Shown piece after piece: positions 18,018 through 27,562 of a stretch of 64,000 bases of DNA. Source of the stretch: Pseudorhizobium flavum (GTDB lineage Bacteria > Pseudomonadota > Alphaproteobacteria > Rhizobiales > Rhizobiaceae). The DNA is taken from the NCBI RefSeq assembly GCF_902502825.2, contig NZ_LR723670.1, forward strand, positions 3,991,911 to 4,055,910, given 5' to 3'. Position numbers and translations under genes: made by a program. Numbering within the stretch: position 1 is the first letter of the stretch; every line of letters begins with the position of its first letter. Below the pieces are notes generated by a model. That model ran no database searches, had not been told where the DNA came from, and saw nothing but the letters and a program-made list of their open reading frames with translations.

Positions 18018-19885
18018 TGGAAATGACCTCCGGCCGTAGCGAGAGCAGGCAGGAAGTATCGGTGTCGTCGGGGCCTCATCCCGATGTCCGGTCGCGTGCC
18101 TCCATCCATGCGGCCCGGATGGCGCTGCGCGTCGAGCAGGTGCTGTCGGCTGGGGCAGGTCTGCTCCTCGCGCTGCTTCTCCTGCTCGTCCTCGTAACCG
18201 TCGGTCTCCGCTATGGTGCCAGGACCGGTTTCGCAGGCACCGAGGAGGCAGCGCTCTGGCTCTTCCTGGCGCTCATCTGTCTTGGCCTGCCGCTCAGCCT
18301 GCAGGGGCCATTTTCGCTGAGGCTCGATATCCTGACTAGGCTGCTGCCGCACGAGGGGCGCCGGATTGCGGGCCTTTGCGCTGACGGGACGAGTGCGGCG
18401 GCAGGCTGTCTCCTCCTCACGGGCGGTGCCGAGGCTGCAGCGGCGCTCCGTTCCGTCTCGCCCGCTCTCGGCCTCCCTGAACATGTGCGCTTCTGGTTCC
18501 TCGCTGCAGGCGGAGCGCTCCTTCTTGCAATGCTGCTGCTGGTCCGTATCGGCGAGGGCAGGGGCTTCCTCGGCCTCTTATCCGTGGCTGCGGGTGCAAC
18601 ACTTGCACTTCTCCTGCCGCAGGCGGACCTTGGATCAAGCATGCTGCCAAGCGCCGTTGCCGCACTTGCCGCGGGTGCGGCGCTCCTGCTCGGCGCCCCG
18701 CTCGCCCATTGCCTGCTGGCCGGGGTCATGTTCGCGATCCCCTCTGGAAGCGGCTTGTCGGAGCCGGCCATCGTCTCCACCGCGGCATCCGGCATGTCGC
18801 GCTTCCTGCTGCTCGCCATTCCCTTCTTCCTGCTTTGCGGCGGTATGCTCACGCTCTCGGGAGCCGGAGAGCGCCTCGTGCGGCTGGCGCAAACCCTCGT
18901 CGGCCACAGGAGGGCCGGTCTGGCGCAGACTGCGCTTCTGACCAGCGTCTTCTTCTCGGGAGCATCCGGCTCTTCGGTCGCGAACGCCGCATTCGGCGCA
19001 TCCACCTTCCACCCGCATCTCGTCAGTCACGGCTACCCCCCGGAACGCTCCGCGGCGATTATCGCGGCCACCTCTGTGCTCGACAATGTCATCCCGCCTT
19101 CGATTGCCTTTCTCTTGCTGGCAGCCGCGACGGATATTTCGGCCGGACGCTTGTTGATAGGCGGCGCCTATGCCGGGCTTCTCATGGCGGCCTGCCTGGC
19201 GGTAGCGATCCGTCTCGCGAACGGCGACAGCAACCGAAGCGCCCGGGCAACCGGCGCGGAGCGATCCCGCGCCCTGTTGGCTGCCTTGCCGGCATTGGGA
19301 CTGGTGGTCGTGGTCCTCGGCGGCATCCGCTTCGGCATCGTCACCCCGACCGAGGCCGCAGCGGTCGCAGCCGGTTATGCGCTGCTGCTTGCTCTTGCAA
19401 CCCGGCCAACTTGCGGAGGCCTCGCCTCAATCTTCCGGCAAGCTGGCGTCGAGGCGGCCGCAATCGGGCTCCTCATCGGCGCCGCCGCGCCTTTTGCTTT
19501 CCTGCTCGCGGTGGATGGTGTGGCCGGGACCGTCCTCGATCTCGCGGGGTCGCTTGCGGAGGCACCATGGCAGGTTCTCCTGCTCTGCAATCTCGTCCTG
19601 CTCGCCGCCGGCCTCGTCCTCGATACTGGCGCCGCGATCCTTCTTCTCGGCCCGATCCTGCTGCCGGTTGCCGTGGGCGCAGGCATCGACCCCGTCCTGT
19701 TCGGGGTGATCGCCGTGGTCAACCTGATGCTGGGAGGTCTGACACCGCCGGTCGGCATGCTCGTCTTCGTGGTCAGCGGCACGACAGGTGTTCCCGTGGG
19801 AGCCCTTTTCAGGGTGGTCATTCCTTATCTTGTCGCACTGCTCTGCGCCCTCCTCGTCCTCTGCCTTCTGGCACTGTTTTTCTGA
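18014..19885 (+). CDS. TRAP transporter fused DctQ-DctM permease
   Basis: A 623-residue membrane protein joining both TRAP membrane subunits. After a hydrophilic N-terminus (about 1-40), residues about 40-195 have the four-helix DctQ pattern (FAGTEEAALWLFLALICLGL). About 200-620 is DctM-like, with FSGASGSSVANAAFGASTFH, LDNVIPPSIAFLLLAA and NLMLGGLTPPVGMLVFVVSG. Fused QM subunits are well known in TRAP systems. The remarkable point is its operon: it overlaps the ThiY-like gene by 4 bases downstream of a TPP riboswitch, and a TRAP P subunit follows. An ATG at 18017 is an alternative start without overlap of the same kind. Confidence 0.92.
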   Translation: MMEMTSGRSESRQEVSVSSGPHPDVRSRASIHAARMALRVEQVLSAGAGLLLALLLLLVLVTVGLRYGARTGFAGTEEAALWLFLALICLGLPLSLQGPFSLRLDILTRLLPHEGRRIAGLCADGTSAAAGCLLLTGGAEAAAALRSVSPALGLPEHVRFWFLAAGGALLLAMLLLVRIGEGRGFLGLLSVAAGATLALLLPQADLGSSMLPSAVAALAAGAALLLGAPLAHCLLAGVMFAIPSGSGLSEPAIVSTAASGMSRFLLLAIPFFLLCGGMLTLSGAGERLVRLAQTLVGHRRAGLAQTALLTSVFFSGASGSSVANAAFGASTFHPHLVSHGYPPERSAAIIAATSVLDNVIPPSIAFLLLAAATDISAGRLLIGGAYAGLLMAACLAVAIRLANGDSNRSARATGAERSRALLAALPALGLVVVVLGGIRFGIVTPTEAAAVAAGYALLLALATRPTCGGLASIFRQAGVEAAAIGLLIGAAAPFAFLLAVDGVAGTVLDLAGSLAEAPWQVLLLCNLVLLAAGLVLDTGAAILLLGPILLPVAVGAGIDPVLFGVIAVVNLMLGGLTPPVGMLVFVVSGTTGVPVGALFRVVIPYLVALLCALLVLCLLALFF

Positions 19886-19896
19886 AAGGATATCCG

Positions 19897-20895
19897 ATGA
19901 CTTCGATCACGCGCCGCACGCTTCTCGCCGCAGCCGGTCTGGCTCCCGCCTTCGCATCCCCCGCCTTCCTTCGATCGGCCTCGGCGCGCACGAGCGTCAT
20001 CACGGTCGCGTCGCTTCTGGGCGAGGAGAAGCCCGAAACCCGTATCTGGCGCTGGATCGCCGACAGGGCGGAGGAGCGTCTTCCCGGACGCTTCCGCTTC
20101 CGGATCGTCCCCAATGGCGCTCTGGGCGGCGAGAAGGAGGTGGCGGATGGCGCACTTCTCGGCTCTATCCAGGCGAGCCTCTGCACCGTCTCGACCCTCA
20201 CCGCATGGGTGCCGGAGCTGCAGATACTCGACTTGCCGTTCCTATACAGTGACGCCGCTCACCTGCGCCGCGTCGTCGGGAGCGACGTCGGCAGCGATCT
20301 TGTCCGCCGGCTCGCGAGTCACGGATTCGTGGCCAGCGGCTTCATCGACTATGGCGCCCGTCACCTCCTCGCCAAGGAGCCGATCACGCTGCCGGAGCAG
20401 ATGCAGGGCAAGACGATGCGGGTGATCCAGAGCCGGCTCCACACGAGCCTCTGGAGCCGCTTCGGTGCGATCCCCGTCGGCATCCCGATCACCGAGACCT
20501 ACAACGCCCTCTCCACCGGCGTCGCCGACGCTATGGACCTGACCATCTCCGCCTATGCAGGCCTGAAGCTGCATGAGGTCGTTCCCTACCTGACCCGGAC
20601 GGCGCATATCCGCTCCGCGGGCGTTGTCTTCTACGCGAAGAACTTCTGGGATCGCCTCGAGGAAGAGGAGCAGCAGGTGCTTGCGGAAATATCCGCAGAG
20701 GCGAGCGAAGTTTTCAATGGCTGGATGGCGGCGGACGAAGAGGCCTCGCTCGACCTAGCTGTCTCGCAGGGAACGCAGGTGCTCCAGCCGGAACGGCCGG
20801 AGGATTGGCGGAAGACTGCCGAAACCCTCTGGCAGGAGTTCAGCGGCGTGGTCGGCGGCCGCGAGGTCATCGACAGCGTCCTCAAGCTCGCCTGA
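19897..20895 (+). CDS. TRAP transporter substrate-binding protein (DctP family)
   Basis: The start at 19897 follows AAAGGA by 9 bases and gives a signal sequence with a twin-arginine-like stretch, TRRTLLAAAGLAPAFASPAF. A much longer open frame reaches upstream but runs inside the QM gene in another frame. The 332-residue protein shows the DctP pattern: LQILDLPFLYSDAAHLRRVV, then KTMRVIQSRLHTSLWSRFGA with the conserved ligand arginine, and an ITETYNALSTGVADAMD segment. It completes a TRAP transporter in the riboswitch-led operon. Its ligand may therefore be thiamine, a degradation product or a precursor, but TRAP ligands are usually carboxylates and this remains to be shown. Confidence 0.9.
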   Translation: MTSITRRTLLAAAGLAPAFASPAFLRSASARTSVITVASLLGEEKPETRIWRWIADRAEERLPGRFRFRIVPNGALGGEKEVADGALLGSIQASLCTVSTLTAWVPELQILDLPFLYSDAAHLRRVVGSDVGSDLVRRLASHGFVASGFIDYGARHLLAKEPITLPEQMQGKTMRVIQSRLHTSLWSRFGAIPVGIPITETYNALSTGVADAMDLTISAYAGLKLHEVVPYLTRTAHIRSAGVVFYAKNFWDRLEEEEQQVLAEISAEASEVFNGWMAADEEASLDLAVSQGTQVLQPERPEDWRKTAETLWQEFSGVVGGREVIDSVLKLA

Positions 20896-20912
20896 GCGGC
20901 ACTGTCGACCAC

Positions 20913-23153
20913 TCAAGGCACCTGCAGGAGGTCCCGCACGACATTGCGAACAAGGGCGACATGCTGGAGCGCATCGCGCAGCCGGTCCATGTCACGCCGG
21001 CTGAGTCTCGAAACGTCAACCGTGCCGCCTGGCTTCAGCCCGGCCTCGATATCGGTGATCTGTTGGGTCAGGATCAGGCGCATCAGGAAGCCGTGCATGT
21101 CGGCAAGCAAGGCCGCATCGGCCTGCGAGCGCCCGGCGGCCGCCGCGGCCTGCCGCAGACGTTCCGGAGTGGTATGGGCGAAGATGCCGTGGCGCAGGGC
21201 GACGACGCGTGCACCGGAGACGATCGGCAGAAGGGCGCCGTTCTTGAGGTCGACGCGTCCGCCATTGTCCTTACGAATGCGGCCGAACATGCCGAGCTGG
21301 CTGTAGCGTGCCGCGGCGTCCTCGCCAAGCATCCGCAGCAGATCGAGCGAGTGCCGCGCGACATGGGCGGATTCCAGACGAAGACTGTCCGCCAACCGGG
21401 TCGCCTTCGCCGACGAGACATAGGCAGGCGCAAGATCAAAGAAGATGTCGACGTTCGCCAAGCCCTGCCGCGAGGGTTCGCTCGCCCAGATACGCGCCTG
21501 CCGAAGCCAGTCCGCCTGGGTACGGCGCCAGGGACGGTTCTTCGCCATCACGCCGCCGCGACAGTAGTGGACGCCGGCGCGGTCAAGGATCTCGTTGACG
21601 CGGGTGGAAAAGCGGCTGAACCAGTCCCCGTCGGAATCGAGGTCGCCGTGGTAGTCGTCGTCGATCACGAGCGCATTGTCCTGATCCGCCGCCAGTAGGC
21701 TTTCGCCGCGGCCGGCCGAGCCAAGAACGAGCAGGGCGTACTCCGCCGGGGGCGGACCGTGGCCGGCCGCGAGTAGTTCCCCTTCGGCGATCTCCGCCGC
21801 GCGTGCCGTCATGGCCCGGCCTTCGGCAGCAATCACTGCCCCCACCGCCTGCGCATTGAGGCCATCGGAGATCAATCCCGAGGCGAGGGAAGGCAAGGCA
21901 GACTGGACCCGGGCAAGCTCGCGTGGCCTCGTCGCGGTGGCGATCTCGTCGCCCACCGTCAGCGTCGACAGCGCCCGTTCCCGCAGGAGCGTGCGCAAGG
22001 TGAAGACGCCCGCAAGATCACCATGTTCGTTGCGAACGCCGAGATAGCGAAGGTTTCGGCGGGCCATCAGGCCAAGGGCACGGTAGAGGAAGGTGTCCCC
22101 CTGGGCGGTGATGACGGGCGAGGTCATGATCGTGCCGACAAGCGTCGCCCCTGCCTCCGGACCCTTGTCCGCCAGGACCCGCAGGACATCCCGCTCGGTC
22201 AGTATCCCATGCGGCCCATCGGCCTGCCTGACGATGACGCAGCCTATGCCCTTGTCGGCCATCAGGCGGGCGGCCTCGTGCAGGGAGGCGCCGGCATCCA
22301 CGGTGATCGGCGGACTGCTCATCACGTCTTCCAGCCGCTGCCGGTAAAGGAAGCTGTCGATCGCCCGCTGGCTGCCGACCTCGATCGCGGTGTGGACAAA
22401 ATCCGGCTTGCCGGCCGGGCGCTCGAACCAGCCGACGCCCTGCTGCTGCTCCACGAGCGTCGTTGCAGAGCGTCCGAGGTTCTCCGCTTCGCCAAGGGTG
22501 CGGATGCCCTTGCCGAGGAGGCGCGGCTGCATTCCGGCATAGACCCCGGCCGTCGCAAGGGCGTCGCCCAGCGCCGTATGCCGCCCCGCGATCTGCACGC
22601 CATAGGTCAGCGCCAGATTGTCGAGCGACGGGCTGACGAGGCCCGGCGTGATTGCCACCGACATCAATGCGACGTCGAGCCAGCGAGGTTCCTTCCAGTG
22701 CACCCCATGGCGATGCGCCTCGTTGCGAAGCATCGCGAGATCGAAGTTGATGGAGTGACCGACGACGACACGGTTGCCGATGAAGTCCCTGAGCCCGTCC
22801 AGGACTTCGGCGACACCGGGTCGCCCGGCGACGTCGGCATCTGAAAGCCCGTGCACGCGGCTGGAAGCCGGCGGGATCGGGATCCCCGGATTGACGATGA
22901 CGTCGAAGACTTCGCTTTCCAGGATATCGGCACCATGCATGCGCACCGCACCGATCTGGATGATGCGATCCTGGCGGACGTCAAGCCCGGTGGTTTCGGT
23001 ATCGAGGACGACGGTGTCGAGGGCGATCAGCGGAGCGCTCGCACCGGCTGCCGCCTCACCGGACGTTCGTGGCGTCAAGCCATTGCCTCCATCCCGTCTG
23101 TCGTCCCCACCATTGTCCCTGCCCGTCCGGTTCAAACCGGCTGCTCCCGTCAC
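20913..23153 (-). CDS. DEDDh 3'-5' exonuclease fused to CBS pair and DUF294 nucleotidyltransferase
   Basis: The GTG at 23153 with GGAG just upstream is the best start; a TTG at 23183 lacks a site. Near residue 51 the protein has LDTETTGLD, then HSINFDLAM and RHTALGDALA, the acidic and histidine residues of a DEDDh exonuclease as in DNA polymerase III epsilon. Two CBS domains follow (about 270-400), which usually sense adenine nucleotides. Then comes a GlnD-like nucleotidyltransferase motif, GSAGRGESLLAADQD, near residue 476, and a helical DUF294 C-terminal domain. The joined architecture suggests a nucleotide-regulated enzyme, but the substrate is unknown. It has no operon partners: the TRAP P gene converges on it and the next gene diverges. 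Confidence 0.88.
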   Translation of the reverse strand: MTGAAGLNRTGRDNGGDDRRDGGNGLTPRTSGEAAAGASAPLIALDTVVLDTETTGLDVRQDRIIQIGAVRMHGADILESEVFDVIVNPGIPIPPASSRVHGLSDADVAGRPGVAEVLDGLRDFIGNRVVVGHSINFDLAMLRNEAHRHGVHWKEPRWLDVALMSVAITPGLVSPSLDNLALTYGVQIAGRHTALGDALATAGVYAGMQPRLLGKGIRTLGEAENLGRSATTLVEQQQGVGWFERPAGKPDFVHTAIEVGSQRAIDSFLYRQRLEDVMSSPPITVDAGASLHEAARLMADKGIGCVIVRQADGPHGILTERDVLRVLADKGPEAGATLVGTIMTSPVITAQGDTFLYRALGLMARRNLRYLGVRNEHGDLAGVFTLRTLLRERALSTLTVGDEIATATRPRELARVQSALPSLASGLISDGLNAQAVGAVIAAEGRAMTARAAEIAEGELLAAGHGPPPAEYALLVLGSAGRGESLLAADQDNALVIDDDYHGDLDSDGDWFSRFSTRVNEILDRAGVHYCRGGVMAKNRPWRRTQADWLRQARIWASEPSRQGLANVDIFFDLAPAYVSSAKATRLADSLRLESAHVARHSLDLLRMLGEDAAARYSQLGMFGRIRKDNGGRVDLKNGALLPIVSGARVVALRHGIFAHTTPERLRQAAAAAGRSQADAALLADMHGFLMRLILTQQITDIEAGLKPGGTVDVSRLSRRDMDRLRDALQHVALVRNVVRDLLQVP

Positions 23154-23290
23154 CAGACTCCGCCGGAATTGTCCCTCCGGCAAGTAGACTTAAGACGCAA
23201 CCGGGATATCGGGAGGATAAATGAGGGGCTTTGTCGGCGATCCTTCCTTCGGTTATCACTCCGGTGAAGCATAGCATCGGAGAGGTCGAC

Positions 23291-24397
23291 GTGGAGGAAG
23301 TGGATTGCGTGGTGGTCGGGGCGGGCGTCGTCGGGCTGGCAGTTGCCCGGACGCTGGCGCTTTCCGGACGCGATGTGATGATCCTCGAGGCTGAACCGGC
23401 GATCGGTACCGGCACATCGTCGCGCAACAGCGAGGTCATCCACGCCGGAATCTACTATCCCGCGGACAGCCTGATGGCGCGACTGTGCGTCGCAGGCAAG
23501 CATGCCCTCTATCTCTATTGTGGGGAGCGCGGCCTGCCGCATCGCCAGTGCGGAAAGCTGATCGTTGCCACTTCCGCCGAAGAACTCGAAGTACTGCCGT
23601 CGATCGCAGCCCGGGCGGCAGCGAACGGCGTGGACGATCTGAGACAGATTTCCGCAGCGGAGGCATTGGAACTCGAGCCGGCGCTGTCTGCCACAGGTGC
23701 GTTGCTTTCGCCTTCGACCGGTATCATCGACAGCCATGCCCTGATGACCTCGCTGCTCGGTGATGCGGAGAATGCCGGGGCCCTGCTTGCCCTGCGGTCG
23801 CCCGTTCTCGGGGGGCGGGTGACGGAGGCCGGAATCGAGATCGAGGTCGGTGGCAACGAGCCGATAGCGCTGCGCTGCCGGCTGCTGGTCAACGCGGCGG
23901 GTCACGGCGCGCCTCTGCTGGCTCGATCGCTTGCCGGCATGCCGCAGGACCGGGTGCCGACGGCGTATTTCGCCAAGGGCAGCTACTTCTCGATCACCGG
24001 TCGCACCCCGTTCTCGCGGCTGATCTACCCGGTGCCGGTGAAGGGCGGGCTTGGCATTCACCTGACACTCGACCTTGCCGGGCTGGCGCGATTCGGGCCC
24101 GATGTCGAATGGGTAGACGGCCTCGACTACGAAGTCGATCCGACAAGGGCCGAGAGCTTCTATCGGGGCATACGCCGCTACTATCCTGACCTCGCCGATG
24201 GATCTTTGATCCCCGCCTATTCCGGCATCCGGCCGAAGATCGTGCCGCCGGAGATTGCCTCCCAGGACTTCGTCATCCAGGGACCAAAGGCGCATGGCGT
24301 GCCGGGGCTCGTCAACCTGTTCGGCATAGAATCGCCGGGGCTCACCTCCTGTCTCGCCATCGCCGATCACGTTGGCGCGTTGGTGGATGTCGGCTGA
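23291..24397 (+). CDS. FAD-dependent oxidoreductase, L-2-hydroxyglutarate oxidase (LhgO)-like
   Basis: GTG at 23291 with GGAGAGG at 23279-23285 gives a protein starting [19 protein letters not shown]; the dinucleotide fold GxGxxG is at the extreme N-terminus, as in homologues. The frame also opens at a TTG 60 bases earlier. The 368-residue DAO-family enzyme contains [16 protein letters not shown], which is close to LhgO and human L2HGDH, and YSGIRPKI near the C-terminus. LhgO oxidises L-2-hydroxyglutarate to 2-oxoglutarate and removes a wasteful by-product. Its neighbours do not suggest a pathway. A glycerol-3-phosphate-type substrate is less likely. Confidence 0.85.
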   Translation: MEEVDCVVVGAGVVGLAVARTLALSGRDVMILEAEPAIGTGTSSRNSEVIHAGIYYPADSLMARLCVAGKHALYLYCGERGLPHRQCGKLIVATSAEELEVLPSIAARAAANGVDDLRQISAAEALELEPALSATGALLSPSTGIIDSHALMTSLLGDAENAGALLALRSPVLGGRVTEAGIEIEVGGNEPIALRCRLLVNAAGHGAPLLARSLAGMPQDRVPTAYFAKGSYFSITGRTPFSRLIYPVPVKGGLGIHLTLDLAGLARFGPDVEWVDGLDYEVDPTRAESFYRGIRRYYPDLADGSLIPAYSGIRPKIVPPEIASQDFVIQGPKAHGVPGLVNLFGIESPGLTSCLAIADHVGALVDVG

Positions 24398-24461
24398 GCG
24401 TGCTCTCCGGAACAATCCCTTAACCTTGCTGTTCTTCCGGTGAAGAACGGGAGTGCTATCC

Positions 24462-24815
24462 ATGAAGACGCTGCTTGCGATTGCTGTGGCCGCTGCTGCG
24501 CTATCTTTGCCGAGCCTTGCTTTGGCGCAATCCATCAAGGATATCGGCGGCCGTGAATCTGGACCGACGCCGCCGGAGGCGCAGATGCCTCATCCCGACC
24601 GGCATATGGGCGGGGAGCACCGGCGGGACCGGGGCGCGCATTACAGGATTCAGGACGGCCGGATGAAGATTTCCTTCCGCTGCCCCGATGGCGAGCCAGC
24701 CCAGGATTGCGCTGATCTCCTGCTGCAGGTTCTCGACCGGCTGCAGGCTGGTGGTTCGTCGGAAGAGGGCGGCTATCGCGACTATGACCGTAGACGGCCC
24801 TACCGCGATCGCTGA
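24462..24815 (+). CDS. Small secreted protein of unknown function
   Basis: The start at 24462 has CGGGAG 8 bases upstream, and the first 23 residues form a signal peptide ending ALAQS. The mature 94 residues are rich in Arg, Asp, Gly and Pro, with FRCPDGEPAQDCADLL holding two cysteines that could form a disulfide, and a low-complexity RDYDRRRPYRDR tail. I do not recognise the family. The gene is alone on this strand between the LhgO-like gene and the convergent mutase. Confidence 0.72.
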   Translation: MKTLLAIAVAAAALSLPSLALAQSIKDIGGRESGPTPPEAQMPHPDRHMGGEHRRDRGAHYRIQDGRMKISFRCPDGEPAQDCADLLLQVLDRLQAGGSSEEGGYRDYDRRRPYRDR

Positions 24816-24846
24816 GCCGAGAACTCGTGAGAACACTTTGACGGCA

Positions 24847-26982
24847 TCAGATATTGCGGCGCTTGCCCTCCAGGAGGTCGAGCACCTTGTTCGCTGCATC
24901 CAGCACGTTCGTTCCGGGGCCGAAGACGGCGGCGACGCCATGCTGCAGCAGGTAGTCATAGTCCTGCCGCGGCACCACGCCGCCGACCACGACGATGATG
25001 TCGGCGGCACCCCGCGCCTTCAGCGCCTCCACAAGTTGCGGCGCAAGTGTCTTGTGACCTGCCGCGAGTGACGACATGCCGACCACCTGGACATTCTCCT
25101 TGACGGCGAGGTCCGCTGCTTCATCGGGCGTCTGGAAGAGCGGGCCTGCGAGCACGTCGAAGCCGATATCGCCGAAGGCCGAGGCGATCACCTTGGCGCC
25201 GCGATCGTGGCCGTCCTGGCCGAGCTTGGCGACCATGACCCGCGGCTTGCCGGAGGATTGGGCATAGCCGGAGAGGCGCGAGACAAGCGTCCTGTACTCC
25301 GGATCGTCCTCGTAAGCCGCGCCGTAGATGTCGCCGACCACTTCCGGCACGGCCGCATGGTCGCCGAAGGCCTGTCGCATGGCGTCGGATATCTCGCCTA
25401 CCGTGGCCCTCGCGCGCGCCGCTTCGACGGCGGCGGAAAGCAGGTTGCCCTGGCCCGAACGAGCGACTTCAGAAAGCGTCCCGAGCGTCTCCTCCAAGCG
25501 CTTCGGATCGCGCTGCCGCCGTACCTGCTCCAGCCGCTTGATCTGGGCGGCGCGTACGGCGGTGTTGTCGATCGCCAGGATGTCGAGATCGTCCTCGTTC
25601 TCCAGCCGGTACTTGTTGACGCCGACGATGATCTCCTCGCCGCGGTCGACTCTGGCCTGCCGCTTCGTGGCCGCTTCCTCGATCAGCCGCTTCGGCAATC
25701 CATCGGCCACGGCCTTGGTCATGCCGCCGAGCTTCTCGACCTCCTCGATCAGCGCCCAAGCCTTCTCCGCCAGTTCGTTGGTGAGGCTCTCGATGTAGTA
25801 GGAGCCGGCGAGGGGATCGACGACCTTGGTGATGCCCGTCTCGTGCTGCAGGATGAGCTGCGTGTTGCGGGCAATGCGGGCGGAGAAATCCGTCGGCAGC
25901 GCCATGGCCTCGTCGAGCGCGTTGGTGTGTAGCGACTGTGTGCCGCCGAGCGCGGCCGACAGCGCTTCGTAGGCGGTGCGGATGACGTTGTTATACGGAT
26001 CCTGCTCCTGCAGCGAGACGCCGGATGTCTGGCAGTGGGTGCGCAGCATCAGCGAGGATGCCTTCTGCGGCTTGAACTCCTCCATGATCGACGACCAGAG
26101 GAGGCGCGCCGCGCGCAGCTTGGCGATCTCCATGAAGAAGTTCATGCCGATCGCGAAGAAGAAGGAGAGGCGGCCGGCGAAATCATCGACGTTCAGGCCC
26201 TTGGCGAGTGCGGCCCGAACATATTCGCGGCCGTCAGCAAGCGTGAAGGCGAGCTCCTGCACCAGCGTCGCGCCGGCCTCCTGCATGTGGTAGCCGGAGA
26301 TCGAGATCGAGTTGAAGCGCGGCATCTCCTTCGCGGTGTACTCGATGATGTCCGCGACGATCCGCATGGAAGGCTCCGGCGGATAGATATAGGTGTTGCG
26401 GACCATGAACTCCTTGAGGATGTCGTTCTGGATCGTGCCGGACAGCTCGGCGCGCGAACAGCCCTGCTCCTCCCCGGCGACGATGAAGGAGGCGAGGATC
26501 GGGATCACCGCCCCGTTCATGGTCATCGAGACCGACATCTCCTTCAGCGGGATGCCGTCGAACAGGATCTTCATGTCCTCGACGGAGTCGATGGCCACAC
26601 CCGCCTTGCCTACGTCGCCCTCCACCCGTGGATGGTCGGAATCGTAGCCGCGATGGGTGGCGAGGTCGAAGGCGACGGAAAGGCCCTTCTGACCGGCCGC
26701 GAGGTTGCGGCGGTAGAAGGCGTTCGACGCTTCGGCCGTCGAGAAGCCGGCATACTGGCGAATGGTCCAGGGGCGACCCGCATACATGGTGGCGCGGGGT
26801 CCGCGGACGAAGGGCTTGAACCCCGGCAGGCTGTCGAGGTGGTTCACCCCCTCGAGATCCTGCGCCGTGTACAGCGGCTTGACGTCGATTCCCTCGGGTG
26901 TCTCCCAGACCAGCGTCTTCGGCGAAGCCTTCAACTCCTTCTCGGCCAGCTGCTCCCAGTCCTTCAGGGTCTTCTCCGACAT
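24847..26982 (-). CDS. scpA: Methylmalonyl-CoA mutase (adenosylcobalamin-dependent)
   Basis: A 711-residue enzyme that isomerises methylmalonyl-CoA to succinyl-CoA. The N-terminal catalytic barrel shows [20 protein letters not shown] and [16 protein letters not shown]. The C-terminal cobalamin-binding domain has [16 protein letters not shown] near residue 588, with the DxHxxG histidine that replaces the lower cobalamin ligand. The start has GAGGAGCG upstream. The gene is downstream of pccA on the same strand after a 580-base gap, and completes the propionate pathway with pccA and pccB. In rhizobia this gene is also called bhbA. It is a single-subunit type, without a separate small subunit. 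Confidence 0.95.
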   Translation of the reverse strand: MSEKTLKDWEQLAEKELKASPKTLVWETPEGIDVKPLYTAQDLEGVNHLDSLPGFKPFVRGPRATMYAGRPWTIRQYAGFSTAEASNAFYRRNLAAGQKGLSVAFDLATHRGYDSDHPRVEGDVGKAGVAIDSVEDMKILFDGIPLKEMSVSMTMNGAVIPILASFIVAGEEQGCSRAELSGTIQNDILKEFMVRNTYIYPPEPSMRIVADIIEYTAKEMPRFNSISISGYHMQEAGATLVQELAFTLADGREYVRAALAKGLNVDDFAGRLSFFFAIGMNFFMEIAKLRAARLLWSSIMEEFKPQKASSLMLRTHCQTSGVSLQEQDPYNNVIRTAYEALSAALGGTQSLHTNALDEAMALPTDFSARIARNTQLILQHETGITKVVDPLAGSYYIESLTNELAEKAWALIEEVEKLGGMTKAVADGLPKRLIEEAATKRQARVDRGEEIIVGVNKYRLENEDDLDILAIDNTAVRAAQIKRLEQVRRQRDPKRLEETLGTLSEVARSGQGNLLSAAVEAARARATVGEISDAMRQAFGDHAAVPEVVGDIYGAAYEDDPEYRTLVSRLSGYAQSSGKPRVMVAKLGQDGHDRGAKVIASAFGDIGFDVLAGPLFQTPDEAADLAVKENVQVVGMSSLAAGHKTLAPQLVEALKARGAADIIVVVGGVVPRQDYDYLLQHGVAAVFGPGTNVLDAANKVLDLLEGKRRNI

Positions 26983-27050
26983 CGGTCGCTCCTCGATACG
27001 CCTCTGTTCACGCGCGGAAGGCTCCGCCGTGGCTTGTTACTCAGTTCGGA

Positions 27051-27107
27051 CGGGGCGCTGAAAGCTGCCTCGTAAAGTTAGTTTATGTGGCACCTCTCAG
27101 CGCCCCG
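27051..27107. repeat. Inverted repeat near the mutase promoter
   Basis: CGGGGCGCTGA at 27051-27061 is repeated inverted as TCAGCGCCCCG at 27097-27107, a perfect 11-bp stem around a 35-base AT-richer loop. It lies 70-125 bases upstream of the mutase start, so it may be a regulator-binding pair or a leader hairpin. Confidence 0.6.
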
Positions 27108-27298
27108 TTCGGCAGTTTGTGCCCGCGACTCCGGTCTCTCTGCAAAGGCCGAATGGGGAGGTGTTTGACCGCCGGTTTCCCGGTTTCCGAGGCTTGTCGC
27201 CCCCGGCACCTCGTCGGACCTGAAGGTCCGGCGACACCATCCCCAACGACCCCCTTGTGTGCCGCACAGGCACGCCCGGCGCGCTCTTTCGGGCATCA

Positions 27299-27332
27299 AG
27301 AGACGAGGGCCGGTCCGTAACCCTTCGTCTCT
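27299..27332. repeat. Inverted repeat
   Basis: AGAGACGA (27299-27306) followed by GGG pairs with CCC-T-TCGTCTCT (27321-27332), giving a stem of 11 pairs with one bulged base and a short loop. It has the form of an RNA hairpin. No U-run follows on either strand. Confidence 0.5.
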
Positions 27333-27373
27333 CCCCGTGTCGCCGGAGGGAGACCATTTTCCGCGGACCCCGA

Positions 27374-27402
27374 TGATGAGGACTTACGTCGTTTCCTCAT
27401 CA
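27374..27402. repeat. Inverted repeat, terminator-like hairpin
   Basis: TGATGAGGA at 27374-27382 and TCCTCATCA at 27394-27402 form a perfect 9-bp stem with an 11-base loop, about 160 bases downstream of pccA on the minus strand. It could attenuate or stabilise the pccA message. Confidence 0.55.
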
Positions 27403-27562
27403 CCAGCGCCGGCCCCGCCTCGCCAGGACGCCTCCTGGTGTATCCGCGGCGGGACGGGCATAGTCTGCATCAGCTTCACGCGACGGGGACGATCTCCGCC
27501 TTGATTTTTCTCAAGCTGCTGATTTTTCTGGACCCGCTACGCCAAGCCTTCCCCTCTCTGTC

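Larger units (their letters stand above)
26983..27562. other. 580-base intergenic region with several inverted repeats
   Basis: This gap between pccA and the mutase gene holds no convincing protein gene. It contains at least four hairpin-forming units, of which the three largest are listed separately. The fourth is GGACCTGAAGGTCC around 27217-27230, a perfect palindrome lying in the context TCGGACCTGAAGGTCCGGCGA. Such dense, short palindromes are typical of rhizobial intergenic mosaic or palindromic elements, and they may also set differential mRNA stability between pccA and the mutase. Confidence 0.5.

Noticed and set aside
18709..19896. Long in-frame extension upstream of the TRAP P gene
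   Set aside because: It lies inside the QM gene in another frame, and reads as Arg/Pro-rich GC-shadow. The real start with a ribosome-binding site is at 19897.
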